Below the pieces are notes generated by a model. That model saw only the letters and a program-made list of their open reading frames with translations, did not search any database and was not told where the DNA came from. From NCBI GenBank assembly GCA_963995505.1, contig OZ023186.1:17305570-17369569 (forward strand): a stretch of 64,000 nucleotides of DNA, written 5' to 3'. The number at the start of each line of letters is the position of its first letter. Within the stretch, counting starts at the first letter, position 1. Shown piece by piece: positions 1 through 11,467 of the stretch. This stretch comes from Hypericum androsaemum (Eukaryota; Streptophyta; Magnoliopsida; Malpighiales; Hypericaceae). The position numbers and the translations under genes are program-made.

Positions 1-69
1 GTTGAATTTTATTGATTATAGTAATATTTATATTTGAAGCGAGCGTAGAATTCTCTCGTACGATTGTAG

Positions 70-1306
70 GTATTCTTGCACGCCACCACGTCGAAGAAAC
101 AGGCAATGCAACTGAAGATGAGGAATGTGGAGTGGTGGATGAGTAAGAGGCAGTTGCCCCAAGGGTTCAGGCAGAGGGTGAGGAACTACGAGAGGCAGAG
201 ATGGGCCGCCATGCGAGGGGTTGATGAGTGTGACATGATAAGTAATTTGCCCGAGGGACTTAGGAGGGACATCAAGTACCACCTATGCTTGGATTTAGTC
301 AGGCAGGTACAGTAAATTTTTTTTGTTTGAAATTTATCACTTTTCAAAAATCTTACCTGTCTTGAGTTTGAATTAAATCTCGGTTAAATTTTATGTATTA
401 ATTTGCCCTGTTGCGAATTGGTAAATGGGCTTCTCTGTTTTAATTTAATTTGGTTTCAGGTACCATTGTTCCAACATATGGATGATTTGGTGCTAGAGAA
501 CATTTGCGACCGAGTGAAGTCACTCATTTTCACAAAGGGAGAAACGGTAAGTTTTTATTACTTTTTGATAAGTTAGTGATTATATTAACTAATAATTACA
601 TAGAAATAATTATATATTGGCAAAATTGAATTATCAGAGAACCTTGAATTATTAATTCAGATACTTCAATTTTATCGGAGTAGACATGGAGGAAGCTAAC
701 TACTCTGTTTATTAAAAAAAATTAATCGATAGAATTTTATTAATATAGTATATGTAGAATACTTTGTTGATTCCATTTAATAAAATGTAGATAACAAGAG
801 AAGGTGATCCAGTCCAGAGAATGTTATTTGTAGTAAGGGGTCACCTCCAAAGCAGCCAAGTCCTACGTGACGGGGTCGAGAGTTGCTGCATGCTAGGCCC
901 CGGGAACTTCAGCGGCGACGAGCTCCTGTCGTGGTGCCTCCGCCGCCCCTTCGTCGAGCGGCTTCCTCCGTCGTCCTCCACGCTCGTCACCCTCGAGACG
1001 ACGGAGGCGTTCGGGCTCGAAGCACAGGATCTTAAATACGTGACACAACATTTCAGGTACATTTTTGTGAACGAGAAGGTGAAAAGGAGTGCACGGTACT
1101 ACTCGCCCGGGTGGCGGACCTGGGCCGCCGTGGCGGTCCAGTTGGCCTGGAGGAGGTACAAGCACCGGCTGACGCTGGCCTCCCTGTCGTTTATAAGGCC
1201 CAGAAGGCCATTGTCGAGGAGTTCATCTATGGGGGAGGATAGGCTCAGGCTTTACACGGCCTTGCTCACTTCGCCCAAGCCCAACCAAGAAGAATTTGAC
1301 TTTTGA
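70..1306 (+). CDS. CNGC4: Cyclic nucleotide-gated ion channel, CNGC4-like, C-terminal part (3 exons visible)
   Basis: 3' end of a plant CNGC gene; the membrane domain lies left of the window. Exons 70-306, 460-546 and 791-1306 join in phase 0, each intron ending in AG and starting with GT (307, 547). The protein shows the C-linker (from VFLHATTSKKQ through GFRQRVRNYERQRWAA and LPEGLRRDIKYHL), then the cyclic-nucleotide-binding domain with phosphate-binding cassette residues (GPGNFSGDELLSWCLRR), a calmodulin-binding helix (VNEKVKRSARYYSPGWRTWA) and an IQ-like helix (AVAVQLAWRRYKHR). The tail GEDRLRLYTALLTSPKPNQ resembles CNGC4 (DND2/HLM1) as I remember it, a plasma-membrane calcium channel subunit acting with CNGC2 in immunity. 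Stop at 1304-1306. The family call is very secure; the CNGC4 assignment is by resemblance only. The AG at 68-69 is taken as the acceptor because the frame is closed by TAG just upstream. Confidence 0.9.
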
Positions 1307-3064
1307 AATTGGGCCCTCGATTTGGGAATTGCTGTTATTTGGGCTGTGTGTGAAACAAGTTAAAATCTTTGAATGAAGATAAGTTGGTGGTCGAATGTTC
1401 GAATGTAATTTTTTTTTTAGCATAATTTTTCGAGCTCTGTGAGATGGCAAATAGCCGAATGTGATTTGTCCATTATTCGACGCAAATGTGTTTTATTTAA
1501 CGAAAAATCAAAATTTTATGATCGAAATAACTAGCAATCAGATTTTTAACAAGCTCTTCCATGGTCCAAATGGGCTGTAAGGGTAAATGCTTGTAAATAT
1601 TTTGAAAAACTGCGTTCAACTATATGGGCACTCTGACTCGATTATGCTCGTGGATTACATGTAGTGATTAATAAAATAGTGGTTTTAAATTTCTCGATCC
1701 TTTATATTATGATTAGTCCGTTCTATTTCTCAATTAGAAAAAGAATATAACTCAATGGTAGCAGGTCACGTGTAGAAGTCATCAATTTGAGTTCCAACTT
1801 AACCACTTTATTGATGAATTTCATAATAATATAAATCAAATACATGTGTTAATAGCATTTCAGACTCAAGTGTGTGCGACACGTGGTAACAATTTGTGGG
1901 TTAATGACCTGGATTTTTTCGCGTGTCAGCTACTTACAGTCATAGCGTTACATTGTTAATTTTGTCGAATAATGTGTTTTTTTAAAATAAATGACGTATT
2001 TTTCTTAAATTATGCAGATCAAAATACTTAAATTTAAATTATTCCCCAGTAATTAACATGGAGGTGTCCAATATTGTCTCTCCTCTCATGTGTTAAAGTT
2101 GACAGACCAAAAAGGAAAAAAGCAATATTCCGGTAGGTTGTGCCATTTGTGCAAAAAAATAAAACAAGTAAACATCAATTTCCGAATTCTAAAAAAAAAG
2201 TAAACTTCAATTTCCTGATCAAGAAATTTCGTTTTTATTCCTCCTCTACACGCAACATATATGCATAAATCAGTTTTTTTTCTTCTTTTAAAATGGTATT
2301 TAAAGTTACTTGCAATAAGGGTTTTGTTCCCGAAATGGTTCTCTAGTCTAACTTCAAAATTTTATTCAGAATCATTCACTGTTTATTGACATTAACTTTA
2401 TTTAAAATGGGTGACTAGAACATATCATAAATATATGGTCCGCGACATGCAACGAACTCACTCCTACTTACCCCATGCTCAATCCAACCCCCTACTTGAA
2501 CGGGTGGTTTTTTGTGTGTGCAGATGAATGGCTTTGAAGATAAGATATTTTAGTTTTTGGTCAAATGTGATTTTATTAATTTCTGTAGTTAGGGGTGTTA
2601 TGATAATGTTAGTGGTGTCTTAGGTGCTTTTTTTTCGTTGTGATTTTTTTCCTAATAGGTTTTGCGATAAAGAAATTTTTAGTGAGTCTCGTGTCTCGTT
2701 TTTCACTGTGGAAAATGGGACTTGTAAATATTATATATTTATTCAATAACAAAATATCAACTACTTATAAAAAAGACTACTTGATTTGATTTATAATAGT
2801 AGTCTTTTTTCAATTACTTATTTAAAAAAATACCTGATTTGATTTAAAAAATATCAAGAATAAACAATATTATTATGTCTTGATTGACCAATTTTTTAAA
2901 ATATAAAAAAGCCTACTATTATTTTGCTGAATCTAAGTCGGCATAAACAAACAGGTGCATGCCACCGGTTCAAACCGGGCCAGATTCAGTATTGCTGGAG
3001 CCCAAGAGTACGAATCTGACAACTAAAATTTATAAGCTAGCCTGCAATCCTTTTTCCTAAGAAA
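1307..3064. other. AT-rich intergenic region, no gene seen
   Basis: 3' flank of the CNGC gene followed by AT-rich DNA with short poly-A/T runs. No ORF with family resemblance. Near 2955-2985 there is a short tRNA B-box-like stretch (ggttcaaaccgg) just ahead of the tRNA-like sequence at 3065, so part of this may be old SINE-derived DNA. Confidence 0.6.
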
Positions 3065-3135
3065 GTTGTTTGGTTTAGTGGTATAATTCTTGCTTTTGGT
3101 GGGAGAAGTTGTGAGTTCGATTCTCGCAACATTAA
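3065..3135 (+). repeat. Degenerate tRNA-like sequence (tRNA-Pro-like; possible SINE head)
   Basis: The segment has an A-box-like run (tggtttagtggtataat) and a B-box-like run (gagttcgattctcgc) at tRNA spacing, with an anticodon-arm-like region centred on tttgg. It resembles plant tRNA-Pro, but acceptor-stem pairing is poor and the anticodon stem is imperfect, so I do not call a working tRNA. An AT-rich, A-rich stretch follows at 3160-3175, as in SINEs. It could be a tRNA pseudogene or the head of a tRNA-derived SINE. Confidence 0.5.
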
Positions 3136-4127
3136 AAGTTATGATACGCCGAAATTTTATTTTTTAATATAAAAAAATCTGACGCGCATCAGCCTACAAC
3201 ATCCATGCTGCAGGAGCTCCTTTATCAACACCCAATCGGGTGCCGGTTCAAACAGCTGATCTGTTGGCAAATTTTATCATGTATACAAAGTAACAAAACC
3301 CAAGTTCCTGAGAAGGTAAGTAGGAAAACTAGACGAAAATACAGAATATCCAGCCGTAAATTTAATGGTTAAGAAGAGTTGAAATTAATGGTTCCGGAAC
3401 AAAATCAGGCGTGAACACGGTGGCAAATGAAATTGCGTGGACGGCCAACTACTAGACATTTTCTGGTCGGAAGACAATCGCTGGTCAACTGTAGTCAATA
3501 ATTCCAGCGGAACCACCCCGGCCGGTAAGCCAGCTCCTCAAACTACACCGACATCCCAACCCTTTTCTAACAAACAACAACGTGTCACCGACACTTCCGT
3601 GTCTCCAACGCCACCTAAACTACTAATAGTCCCCCGCCACCTTTCCCTCTCCCAATTACATTTCTTTACTTGGGCTTTATTGGCGCGTGACACGTAAATA
3701 TTTAACTGATGGGAGAGGAGACTTAATAAAAGAAATATAGAGGAGAAGATTGTCTCAAATTCTATAACCTCATAAAAACAAATACTTTGATTGCCTTATG
3801 CTAGTTTAATTAGATTTTAAATTTGAGTTATTAAAAATACACTAATGTTAAAACTCAAATTTAGAATAATTAAGAGTCACTCTTAAAATAAAACTCGATA
3901 GTATACGATTCTCAATAAAAAAAATTCACACAAAAAAACAACTCTTCATGCATAGAAACCTTAAAAACCAAAACAAACCCCACCTTTTTTGGTCTCCCTC
4001 CACCTAATAATTCTCCCAACCATCAACAGGTAATCCCATCTCTCTCCCTCTCATATTCCAATCCCTTCGCTAAACACCGAAAATTTTCTAACCCAACAAA
4101 AAAAAAACCCCAAAAAAGAAAAGAAAT
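3136..4127. other. Intergenic / upstream region of the DUF1223 gene
   Basis: No supported gene. A short ORF at 3437-3697 has no recognisable domain and ordinary intergenic composition. The last 200 bases are pyrimidine- and A-rich, as in a plant promoter/5' leader; I cannot place a convincing TATA box. Confidence 0.5.
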
Positions 4128-5601
4128 ATGGCACCGCGTCTCCTGGCCTGTTTCGGGAAGGGCAGCAGGGGAGGCGGCGAGGGGGCCCACCACAACACGA
4201 CGGGGGACGTGGAGGCGGAGGAGCAGCACCGCGGAGGGGCGGTGGTGGTGGAGCTGTTCACGTCACAGGGGTGCGGGACGTCGCCGGAGGCGGAGGTGGG
4301 GGTGTCGCGGCTGGGGAGGGGGGACTTCGCGGTGGGGGTTCCGGTGGTGGTGCTGGCCTTCCACGTGGACTACTGGGACTACAACGGCTGGAAGGACCCC
4401 TTCGCATCCAGCCAATGGACCGTCCGCCAGAAGGCCTACGTGGAGGCCCTCAAGCTCGACACCATGTTCACGCCTCAGATCGTCGTCCACGGCGCCGCCC
4501 ACTGCGTTGGCACCGACCAGGAGGCCGTCTTGGCCGCCATCTCCGCCGCTCCCCGCTTCCCCGCCCCCACATTCCATGTACCAAATCTCTTCTCGACTAA
4601 TTCAGAATCGACACGAATATTATAACATAAGTATTATTTGGTAGATTTTCGAACAATATAATTTTGGCACTTGGGTTTATTAAACAATATAACCTTTTAA
4701 TTGATCGACGCGATCGAAATTATTAATTATTGGGTAAAGAAGTTCTGGTCTAATCAGAATCCTAAATATAATTTAAGAAATCACAAAAGGTTGGTGTACC
4801 AGAGATATGTCATATGTCTGATTTGCATTATTAATTTTGACCTACCGAAATTATTCCTTTTTTTCTTACAAAATATATTCTCTAGGGTGATATTATAATG
4901 TCCTTTCTAGAATATCTCATATTCTTGTCGTATACGCATCTATAGAATAAATAGAATTTTTATATAATGGTAGGATTGTTTGGTCGAAATATATTTTTTT
5001 GGTCTGTAAATATTATGTTAGGATTCTTACAAATCTAGCTTCAAATCTAATAGAATTTTTAAATAGTGACAAAACTGTGTGAAATTCTCATCCATCCATT
5101 TATACCATTTGAGATTTATGTTTGCAACCGATGTAAAATTTTCATTAGTCTTGTATGTCTCGAATCTGTTATATAGAAAATTCAGCCGTTGCATTAATGT
5201 TGGCAACCTTGTAATAACCTTGTCTTGTTTTTTTCCCGTAGGCAAACTTTCAAATGCCAACAACAGACTGCTTGCAAGTGACACTAACAGGCGCATTGAG
5301 AACCAAAGTAGACAGCGAAGGGGCCAACGTGATGGTGGCCCTGTATCAGAGCGGGGTGGTCACGGACTGCCCCGCGGGGGACAACAAAGGGCGGGTGCTG
5401 GCCAACGACTACGTCGTGAGGAAGTTGGAGAAGCTCTGCAACGTGAAGGACATCTCCGCGAAGAAGGCCGTGTCCGGGACTCTCACATTCTCCCTGTGGG
5501 AGGGATTCAACAGCAGCAAATGTGGGTTGGCTGTCTTTGTCCAGGGCCCCTCCCACCATATATTTGGCGCCCAAAACTTCTCTTTGCCTGATGATATTTG
5601 A
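4128..5601 (+). CDS. DUF1223 (thioredoxin-like fold) family protein, 2 exons
   Basis: Exons 4128-4577 and 5242-5601 (donor gt at 4578, acceptor ag at 5240-5241, phase 0) give a 269-residue protein. The N-terminal half carries the DUF1223 signature: VVVELFTSQGCGTSPEAE, then VVLAFHVDYWDYNGWKDPFA, WTVRQKAYVE and MFTPQIVVHG. The C-terminal half (TDCLQVTLTGALRTKVDSEG onward) is the beta-rich remainder of the same domain, ending in HHIFGAQNFSLPDDI. Bacterial relatives are described as secreted thioredoxin-like proteins; the plant function is unknown to me. The first Cys of the thioredoxin-like motif is present but the second is replaced (C-G-T-S), so a classical CxxC redox site is absent. The first exon is very GC-rich (about 70 percent by eye) compared with the AT-rich intron. 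Start chosen at the first ATG, preceded by an A-rich leader. Confidence 0.88.
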
Positions 5602-6367
5602 CTCTTAATTATTTGATGATATTGAATTTTGTCAATTGATGATGAGCTTTATCTCGATTGGATGTAAAGTTTGCGTTAAATTAGGTTCATTTCGTTCGTT
5701 TCAGTGTCTCGATGTTGTGTGAACATTGGTGTTCTTAATAGATTTGTTGCACTTTATGGTTCGATTTAGCTAGAACGAGATTAGTCGATTTCGGTATCTG
5801 AATATTTAAAAAAATTACCACGAATTAAAATGCAGTTGTATGAAATTCAAATTGTGAAGAGCAAATCATTCGTCTTCAATTTTTGTGAACAAATCAAACG
5901 TGGTAATTAAACAATAGTCATGCAAACTGGATTTTTTTATATTAGTACTGCAAAACTGGAATTAACAACGCTTAACTCAAAGCTTAGTTGGTATGCATAT
6001 AAATATAGAAACAATAAAAAAATAACAAAATGGACAATAATTTGGTCCTCCTTTGAAATTACGTCCCAAAATCTAGAGGAAACTCTATATTTGCATCAGG
6101 GTCCTATATTTTTCTTCTTCTCAAATAGTTCGTAGTTATTATATACATGATCGATACCAAATTCCAGGATACTTAATTTTTTTTTGTAAATATTGTTATG
6201 CTCTTATGAAAAAAAATTCTGGATTTGAGTTTCGACATATGATTTACATTTTACCACTTGGGCCGAGCAAAGAACTTGTTGGACATGTCTTAGCATCATC
6301 CAAATTTGGCAACTCAATTAGGCAATTACAACAGTATCCTGAAAAGATTAGATTTCTAATTTCCAAC
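5602..6367. other. Intergenic region, nothing recognised
   Basis: AT-rich 3' flank of the DUF1223 gene. Small ORFs here show no domain resemblance. Confidence 0.5.
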
Positions 6368-6374
6368 AAAAAAA
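6368..6374 (-). terminator. RNA polymerase III terminator of tRNA-Glu
   Basis: A run of seven A on the + strand, i.e. seven T on the minus strand, starts 14 bases after the 3' end of the tRNA-Glu gene. This is the expected Pol III stop signal. Confidence 0.75.
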
Positions 6375-6388
6375 GCATAAATGCGAAT

Positions 6389-6461
6389 TTCCGTTGCCGG
6401 GACTTGAACCCGGGTCTCTCGGGTGAGAGCCGAGTATCCTGACCAACTAGACTACAACGGA
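6389..6461 (-). tRNA. tRNA-Glu (anticodon CTC)
   Basis: Read on the minus strand, 73 nt fold as a full cloverleaf. The acceptor stem TCCGTTG pairs with CAACGGA, followed by discriminator A. The D arm is GTCTAGTTGGTCAGGAT, the anticodon arm has loop CTCTCAC (anticodon CTC), and the T arm is GGGTTCAAGTCCC. Internal A and B boxes match the Pol III consensus and a T7 terminator follows. The CCA end is not encoded, as expected for a nuclear plant tRNA. No intron. Confidence 0.96.
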
Positions 6462-7491
6462 TTGGTGTTAGTTCAACTGTTATTCAGTATATAAGATGAA
6501 ACAAAATGCAAATTTGCCATGCAAAAGGCCTAAAACCAGGGCAAATTTGCCCACGGTCGATGTGCTCGAACATCACACCTCCATAGACTTTTCTATTTGA
6601 AAACTTTTTCTTCAATTTGATTAAATAAATCAAATGTAACTCTCGGGTCCTTAATCATATCCGATGGAGATTACTTACACTGGTGAAGATCTCCGCTGGT
6701 CGGAGTATGAGGTGAACTTTTGAGGTGTCCCGGCTATTTTATATCATCCTTGACTATCCGACTTGTGGGTAGCTTCGGTGAGTTACTTGATATGGCAGCG
6801 AATTTTCTACTTTGGTCGCTCGTTTAGACCTTGGATCTATTTTTGATCCTTTTCTTTTCTTTTCTTCCTCCCCTCTCTCACCACCACCATCTTGTAACTT
6901 TTCTTTTATTTGGTAATAAAGTTTCATATTTAGGTAAAAAAAAATCATATCCTGCGGAAACTAATGTATTCACGAAATTTTTGTCAAGGGGACCCGCAAA
7001 AAGAACAGAAGCCCAACAATTATATGTAACGCAGCCAAGGTGTGGCATTGCTGTCCAACAAACTTCTCTTCTATGCCAGCTCGGAGGGACTTCTTTTGTA
7101 ATTTATATGAATAATCCAATACAGCGGAGCCAAAACCACGTTCTGCTACTTACTTTAATGTATCATCCGTAGAAAACATCAGGTGATTTTGACTTGGAAA
7201 CTTCCACTAGTCATATTAAATTGGCCAACAAACATTCGTCGTCTATAAAATAAAGGGTGGGAAAGAGAGGCATCGTGTTACTAATTAATTGCAAATTCGG
7301 GTACAGAACACAGCGACTAACTTGAGAACTTGTCACCTCTAGGAATATACAAAGTAGCCAACACAATCTGTTATCTACAAGTTCGAGAGGGAAAGTCCGA
7401 GCATGGGCGTCGTGCGTCCCTACGGAACAGCAATGTCGGCATTTCTTCCCGCGATGCCCCCAAATTCGCCAAGATCCGGTAGTGTTGTGTT
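6462..7491. other. Intergenic region between tRNA-Glu and the VAP gene
   Basis: No gene supported. At 6900-6950 a CT-rich stretch, an aataaa and a short A-run follow one another, as at the 3' end of a retroposed or LINE-like sequence, but no reverse-transcriptase coding remains. 7210-7491 is probably the 3' UTR of the VAP gene. Confidence 0.45.
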
Positions 7492-9620
7492 TCATGTCGA
7501 TCCCACTCCGGCTACTTGTTGACGGGCAAGATACTTTTCTCTTCGTTCTTTCTGGAAAGGATAACAAAATTTCTTGTTAGACGAGGGATATCGAATATTT
7601 GATGTGAGATGAGCCAGAGATGCTGCAGATACATACCCATTCGTCTATTACGAGACCTTCCCCAATGACTTTTGGACCAGTTTCTGGCTGAGGTTTCTTG
7701 CTGGTTTCCAGAGCAGCCTCAGCCTCCGCCAACTGACGCTTCAGTTTCTCCAGTGCCTAAAGAGAAATATTAACATCGGTGTCGCGGATTTATCGTCAAA
7801 AGAATACTGGAAGCACAAACATACTCATTTACTTACAGGACTTGGACGTGCTGCGTCCAAAAATACCACCCTCAATACTCGCTCCACTGTTACTTGATCC
7901 TTCTGTTCATCAAACTGCAGGGCAAAACTCAATTTTACTTGGCATTCTGTTTGAGGTGTAACAGCAATACTAGAACCTTGACTAGAGAAGAAATGCTTTA
8001 AAACAAAACCCATAAGCTGAGAGCTAACATGATTGAAACTTGTTCTAGCAGTCATGTGATTTGATCAACACTGACTAACAATTCGGAACTTGTCAACCTC
8101 AGTAAAAGTCACAGCCATAGAATTTGCAAGTAGTTATACGAAATCAGAAACAACAGGAGCAGAGAAATAAACATGTCCCACTGATTGCAGGAAATCGACC
8201 GAAATGTTGAAAGAGAAATAGACATGATGAGGAGATGAGCTAAGATTACAACTCTTGAAGAATTATACCGATAATTGGCGTGGTCAGATGATAATGACTC
8301 AAAAGCAGTTCTTCTTTACAACATTTTCTACTGAAAAATATTTCAGCTATTGAATAGGGTGAATCCAGCGTAAAGTTGTCAGCTTATAAGCTTCTCCTCA
8401 AGATTCACAAACAAATTATTGAAGGCAACCCCCGAACAAAATTTAAAGGCTATTGGCAAGTTCCGTTCCTACCAAGTAAAACACGCAAACCTCAACCCAG
8501 AGACAAACATATTTCCAAGCAAGGATTCGGGCTACTTACTAACTCAGGTATGTACTCAATCCCTCCATTAACTTTCAAGCTCATTATCTTAAACTTGACC
8601 TTGCTCTTCTGCTCCATCGGCTTTTCGTTATTCTCAGGTTGCTCAACAAACTTGAACACTGTCCACCACATTTAAATCAACAAAACGTGATTAAGAACAC
8701 CCTCTCTTTTTCCCCAACAGATGTAACAGAGGGGAGTAAGTTACCAGTAGCAATAAGGCTCTCTCCGGGAGCAAGGACAGCACCAGGCGGCCTCATGTAA
8801 CAGCTCTTTGGTGCAGTGGTTTGGAACTACAGATCAACACAGCGAAGAACCCGATCAGGCAACTCATCTATTGTCGAAGCAAAATATATCAACCAACAAA
8901 TCAATAATCCCAAAACCGAGCCACATCATCCAACACTCAATGTCTCAATCCCTAAGAAGTTTAATCACTCTTACGGGATTTCCTCGAGTTTGAGCCATTG
9001 AAAATGTCTATTTTAAACAAGATACCTCGAGCACATGTTCATTATTCTATCTTAAACAAGATACCTCGTGTTCGAGCCATTGAAAATGCAACGGTGTTAA
9101 ATGAGCAACCAACCTTAAAGGCCACGTGGGAGCGAGTGGTGTTCTTCAGCCTAACCGCGCTCCTCACCTGCTTCCCCGGCTCATCTACACACACACACAC
9201 ACACAAAAACAGAACCACAACCGTGTTGACCAAGGGTGCATAAGTCAACGCGAGAAAAAACCGCCACATCGAAAAAGGAGAAAAAAAAGAAACAAAAAGC
9301 GGGAAATCAATTAAGCGGGAAGGCAAGCTCGTACAGGGGAAGTAGAGGTTGCCGGAGGGGTCGAGGCGGAGGCGGCGGCGGGCGGGGAGGAAGGATCTGG
9401 CCACCGACGACACCGTCTTGGGCTTGGCCCCGCGGGCGTAGCTGTTGGTTAGGTTCTGCGTGGAGGAGGACGAGCTGTTGCTGTGGTGGCGGTTGGAGGA
9501 GGAGGACGAGCTTTTAGTTTTACCGCCGGCACCGACGGGTTGCCAGAACGGGCAGAGTCGGAACAGCTTCATCTCTCCTCCGGCGCCGGCAACCGACCTC
9601 TGCCTGTCGGAGATGGCCAT
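7492..9620 (-). CDS. VAP4: Vesicle-associated membrane protein-associated protein (MSP domain), VAP4-like, 7 exons
   Basis: Minus-strand exons 9335-9620, 9114-9184, 8745-8826, 8540-8658, 7837-7914, 7637-7756 and 7492-7551 (GT-AG throughout, frames join exactly) encode 271 residues. VAP proteins bind FFAT-type motifs and organise ER contact sites. An N-terminal low-complexity Ser/Asn/His stretch (about residues 34-60) is followed by SVARSFLPARRRLRLDP. The major sperm protein domain then runs from LYFPYEPGKQVRSAV through KNTTRSHVAFKFQTTAPKSC, YMRPPGAVLAPGES and KSKVKFKIMSLKV to LFDEQKDQVTVERVLRVVFL. The tail is a short coiled coil (LEKLKRQLAEAEAALE) and ends VIDEWKERREKYLARQQ. There is no C-terminal membrane anchor, as in the plant VAP4 subgroup. 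Start is the first ATG of the frame, followed by MAISDRQ. Gene symbol is by resemblance to Arabidopsis VAP4-1/4-2. Confidence 0.93.
9187..9204. repeat. (AC)9 microsatellite abutting a VAP splice acceptor
   Basis: Nine AC units on the + strand. On the VAP-coding strand this is (GT)9 immediately before the AG of intron 1, in the position where a polypyrimidine tract would normally be. Confidence 0.95.
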
Positions 9621-10559
9621 GGGCGTCTCTGGTAATTCGGGTGTTGTGGGCTGTGTGGGGTTGGTTATTAATTTGGGGGAGTGGGAAGAAAATGGAAGAA
9701 AGTGTGCGTTCGTGTTGTATTTGATTAGTTTTTTTTATTATCCGATTAGTTTAAGTTCGAATAGAATTTTGAAAGGATGATATTTTTAGAAAAATATTAT
9801 CTTCCGTTGATCTAAATATTTATTAATTTTTTTATTTGATTAGTTAGTTGTTGGGAAATGGGAATAAGAAAGTGTCCCTTTCGGTTGGTGCCGTGGGATT
9901 ATTTATTTATAATATGTCATATCGCATAATTGTACTATTTAAAATTAAAGAAAGCTTCATATGACATCACATCTTATAAAATTTATTAAATATTCATCGG
10001 AAAATTATAATGTATAAACAAGTAAGTTATCATGGTTGAATTCAAATGAGATTATATAAGTGTTATGAATATTTAATTAAGTGATGGCCTTGCATTTTTT
10101 TGAATTAGATATGAAATTTCAACAATGTATCACACTAAATTGTCCTATAATAAAATCTATAACTCATTATTATTTTTGGATGATCCGTCGTATCACGACT
10201 CATTAAAGAAGTCAAAACACGTGCAAATTTTGATTCATTACTAACTGCAAATGTGGTTATCTTGTCAATAAATCTATAAAATACTTGTTATTTTAAGATT
10301 TCGAATTAGATACCGAGATTTTAACAAATTATAAGTAATCATCATCGTTGTTTAACATGCTACTAATTTAGGATTAGGAGAATTGTAGTACTTAATGGCA
10401 CGACAAGTATAGTATACTTTGTGCACATTTGGCATAGCTTTTTAATGACTAATAAACATTTTACTTATAAAAAAACTCTACAAATTTAGGAGCTATGATG
10501 CAAGACATCCAAAACTCTTCTCTGTCTGCTGGATATTATAAAAAGTAGAGCTAATTTGC
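9621..10559. other. AT-rich intergenic region (VAP promoter side)
   Basis: Upstream of the minus-strand VAP gene. No coding or RNA gene recognised; the nearest few hundred bases must hold the VAP promoter but no clear TATA box stands out. Confidence 0.5.
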
Positions 10560-10567
10560 CTTTTTTG

Positions 10568-11010
10568 CATGGTTTTAAAAAATGTGGTCCGATCGGTGGT
10601 CCGACCAGTTGGACCGCAAAACGGGCACAAGAGCGGGTCATTTTTAGGCTTTTGACCGGGGTCTGTACTAACCAGACCAAATCAGGTCGGACCGGCCAAT
10701 TTTGAGATCCACCATGACCAGTTGAACCCGGTTCGTACAAAAATAGGCGAAATTGGCTTTTTGGTAGTTTTTGAGAAAAAAAGTTGATTTGACAAGTTTA
10801 TAAAATAATAAATAAATAAATAAGTAGATTTATAGAGTGAAGAGATAAAAAATTAAGTCTACTTTTATTTTGTATGGAAAATAAGTCTATTTTAATATAT
10901 ATATATATATATATTATTTAAAATATTAAAAATAAAAATATTTTTGTCCGACCGACCCGAAAAACGGTAAAAATTCCAGGTCGTAGCTCCGGCCGGATTT
11001 TAAAACCATG
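10568..11010. mobile_element. Non-autonomous hAT-type MITE, 443 bp
   Basis: The ends are inverted copies: catggttttaaaa at the left and ttttaaaaccatg at the right (13 bp, perfect). The element is flanked by a perfect 8-bp direct repeat, cttttttg, at 10560-10567 and 11011-11018. An 8-bp duplication and short TIRs point to the hAT superfamily. Subterminal DNA is rich in repeated ggtccgacc/accggtc-like words, typical of transposase-binding arrays. The middle is AT-rich with a (TA)n run near 10896-10915. No coding capacity. A related element lies at 58031. Confidence 0.85.
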
Positions 11011-11467
11011 CTTTTTTGATGCAGCAATGTTGGATAAGGAACAAACTTTTATTCCTTCCGGGGTAATAAAGGATAAGATCAGCGATCTACTTTTTCATTA
11101 TTTAAAGAATAGAAGTTTAGATTAGCGTCAAGCTCCTAGAAGTTTAAGTAGTACTTGTTTCACGGTGACAAACAAAATTGCGTTATTTTTAGAATTTGAA
11201 AAGATGATTTTTCCCACTTTTAAATAATAATATTATAATAAAGTTTTTTATTTTATATTAAATTAAATCACATGCTCTATTGCTTGTTTGGGTTCCCATC
11301 ATTTCATCTGAAACGTACTCCTTGGACAGAATACTTAATGTGTTAACTGTAACAGTGCAAGCGTCATCAATACGCATAACATATATCCATCGGTTTATTA
11401 CTAATATTTTATTTTTGAGAAGTACTACTAATATTATTGAGGTCTTAAAGCTTTGTCTCTTGGTATC

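Noticed and set aside
3065..3135. Functional tRNA-Pro gene
   Set aside because: Acceptor and anticodon stems do not pair properly and no Pol III T-run follows at the expected place; kept only as a tRNA-like repeat.
3437..3697. 86-codon ORF, + strand
   Set aside because: No domain, no homologue recognised, and ordinary intergenic composition.
5079..5591. 170-codon ORF overlapping DUF1223 exon 2
   Set aside because: Different frame from the conserved DUF1223 domain and it runs across the intron; a shadow frame.
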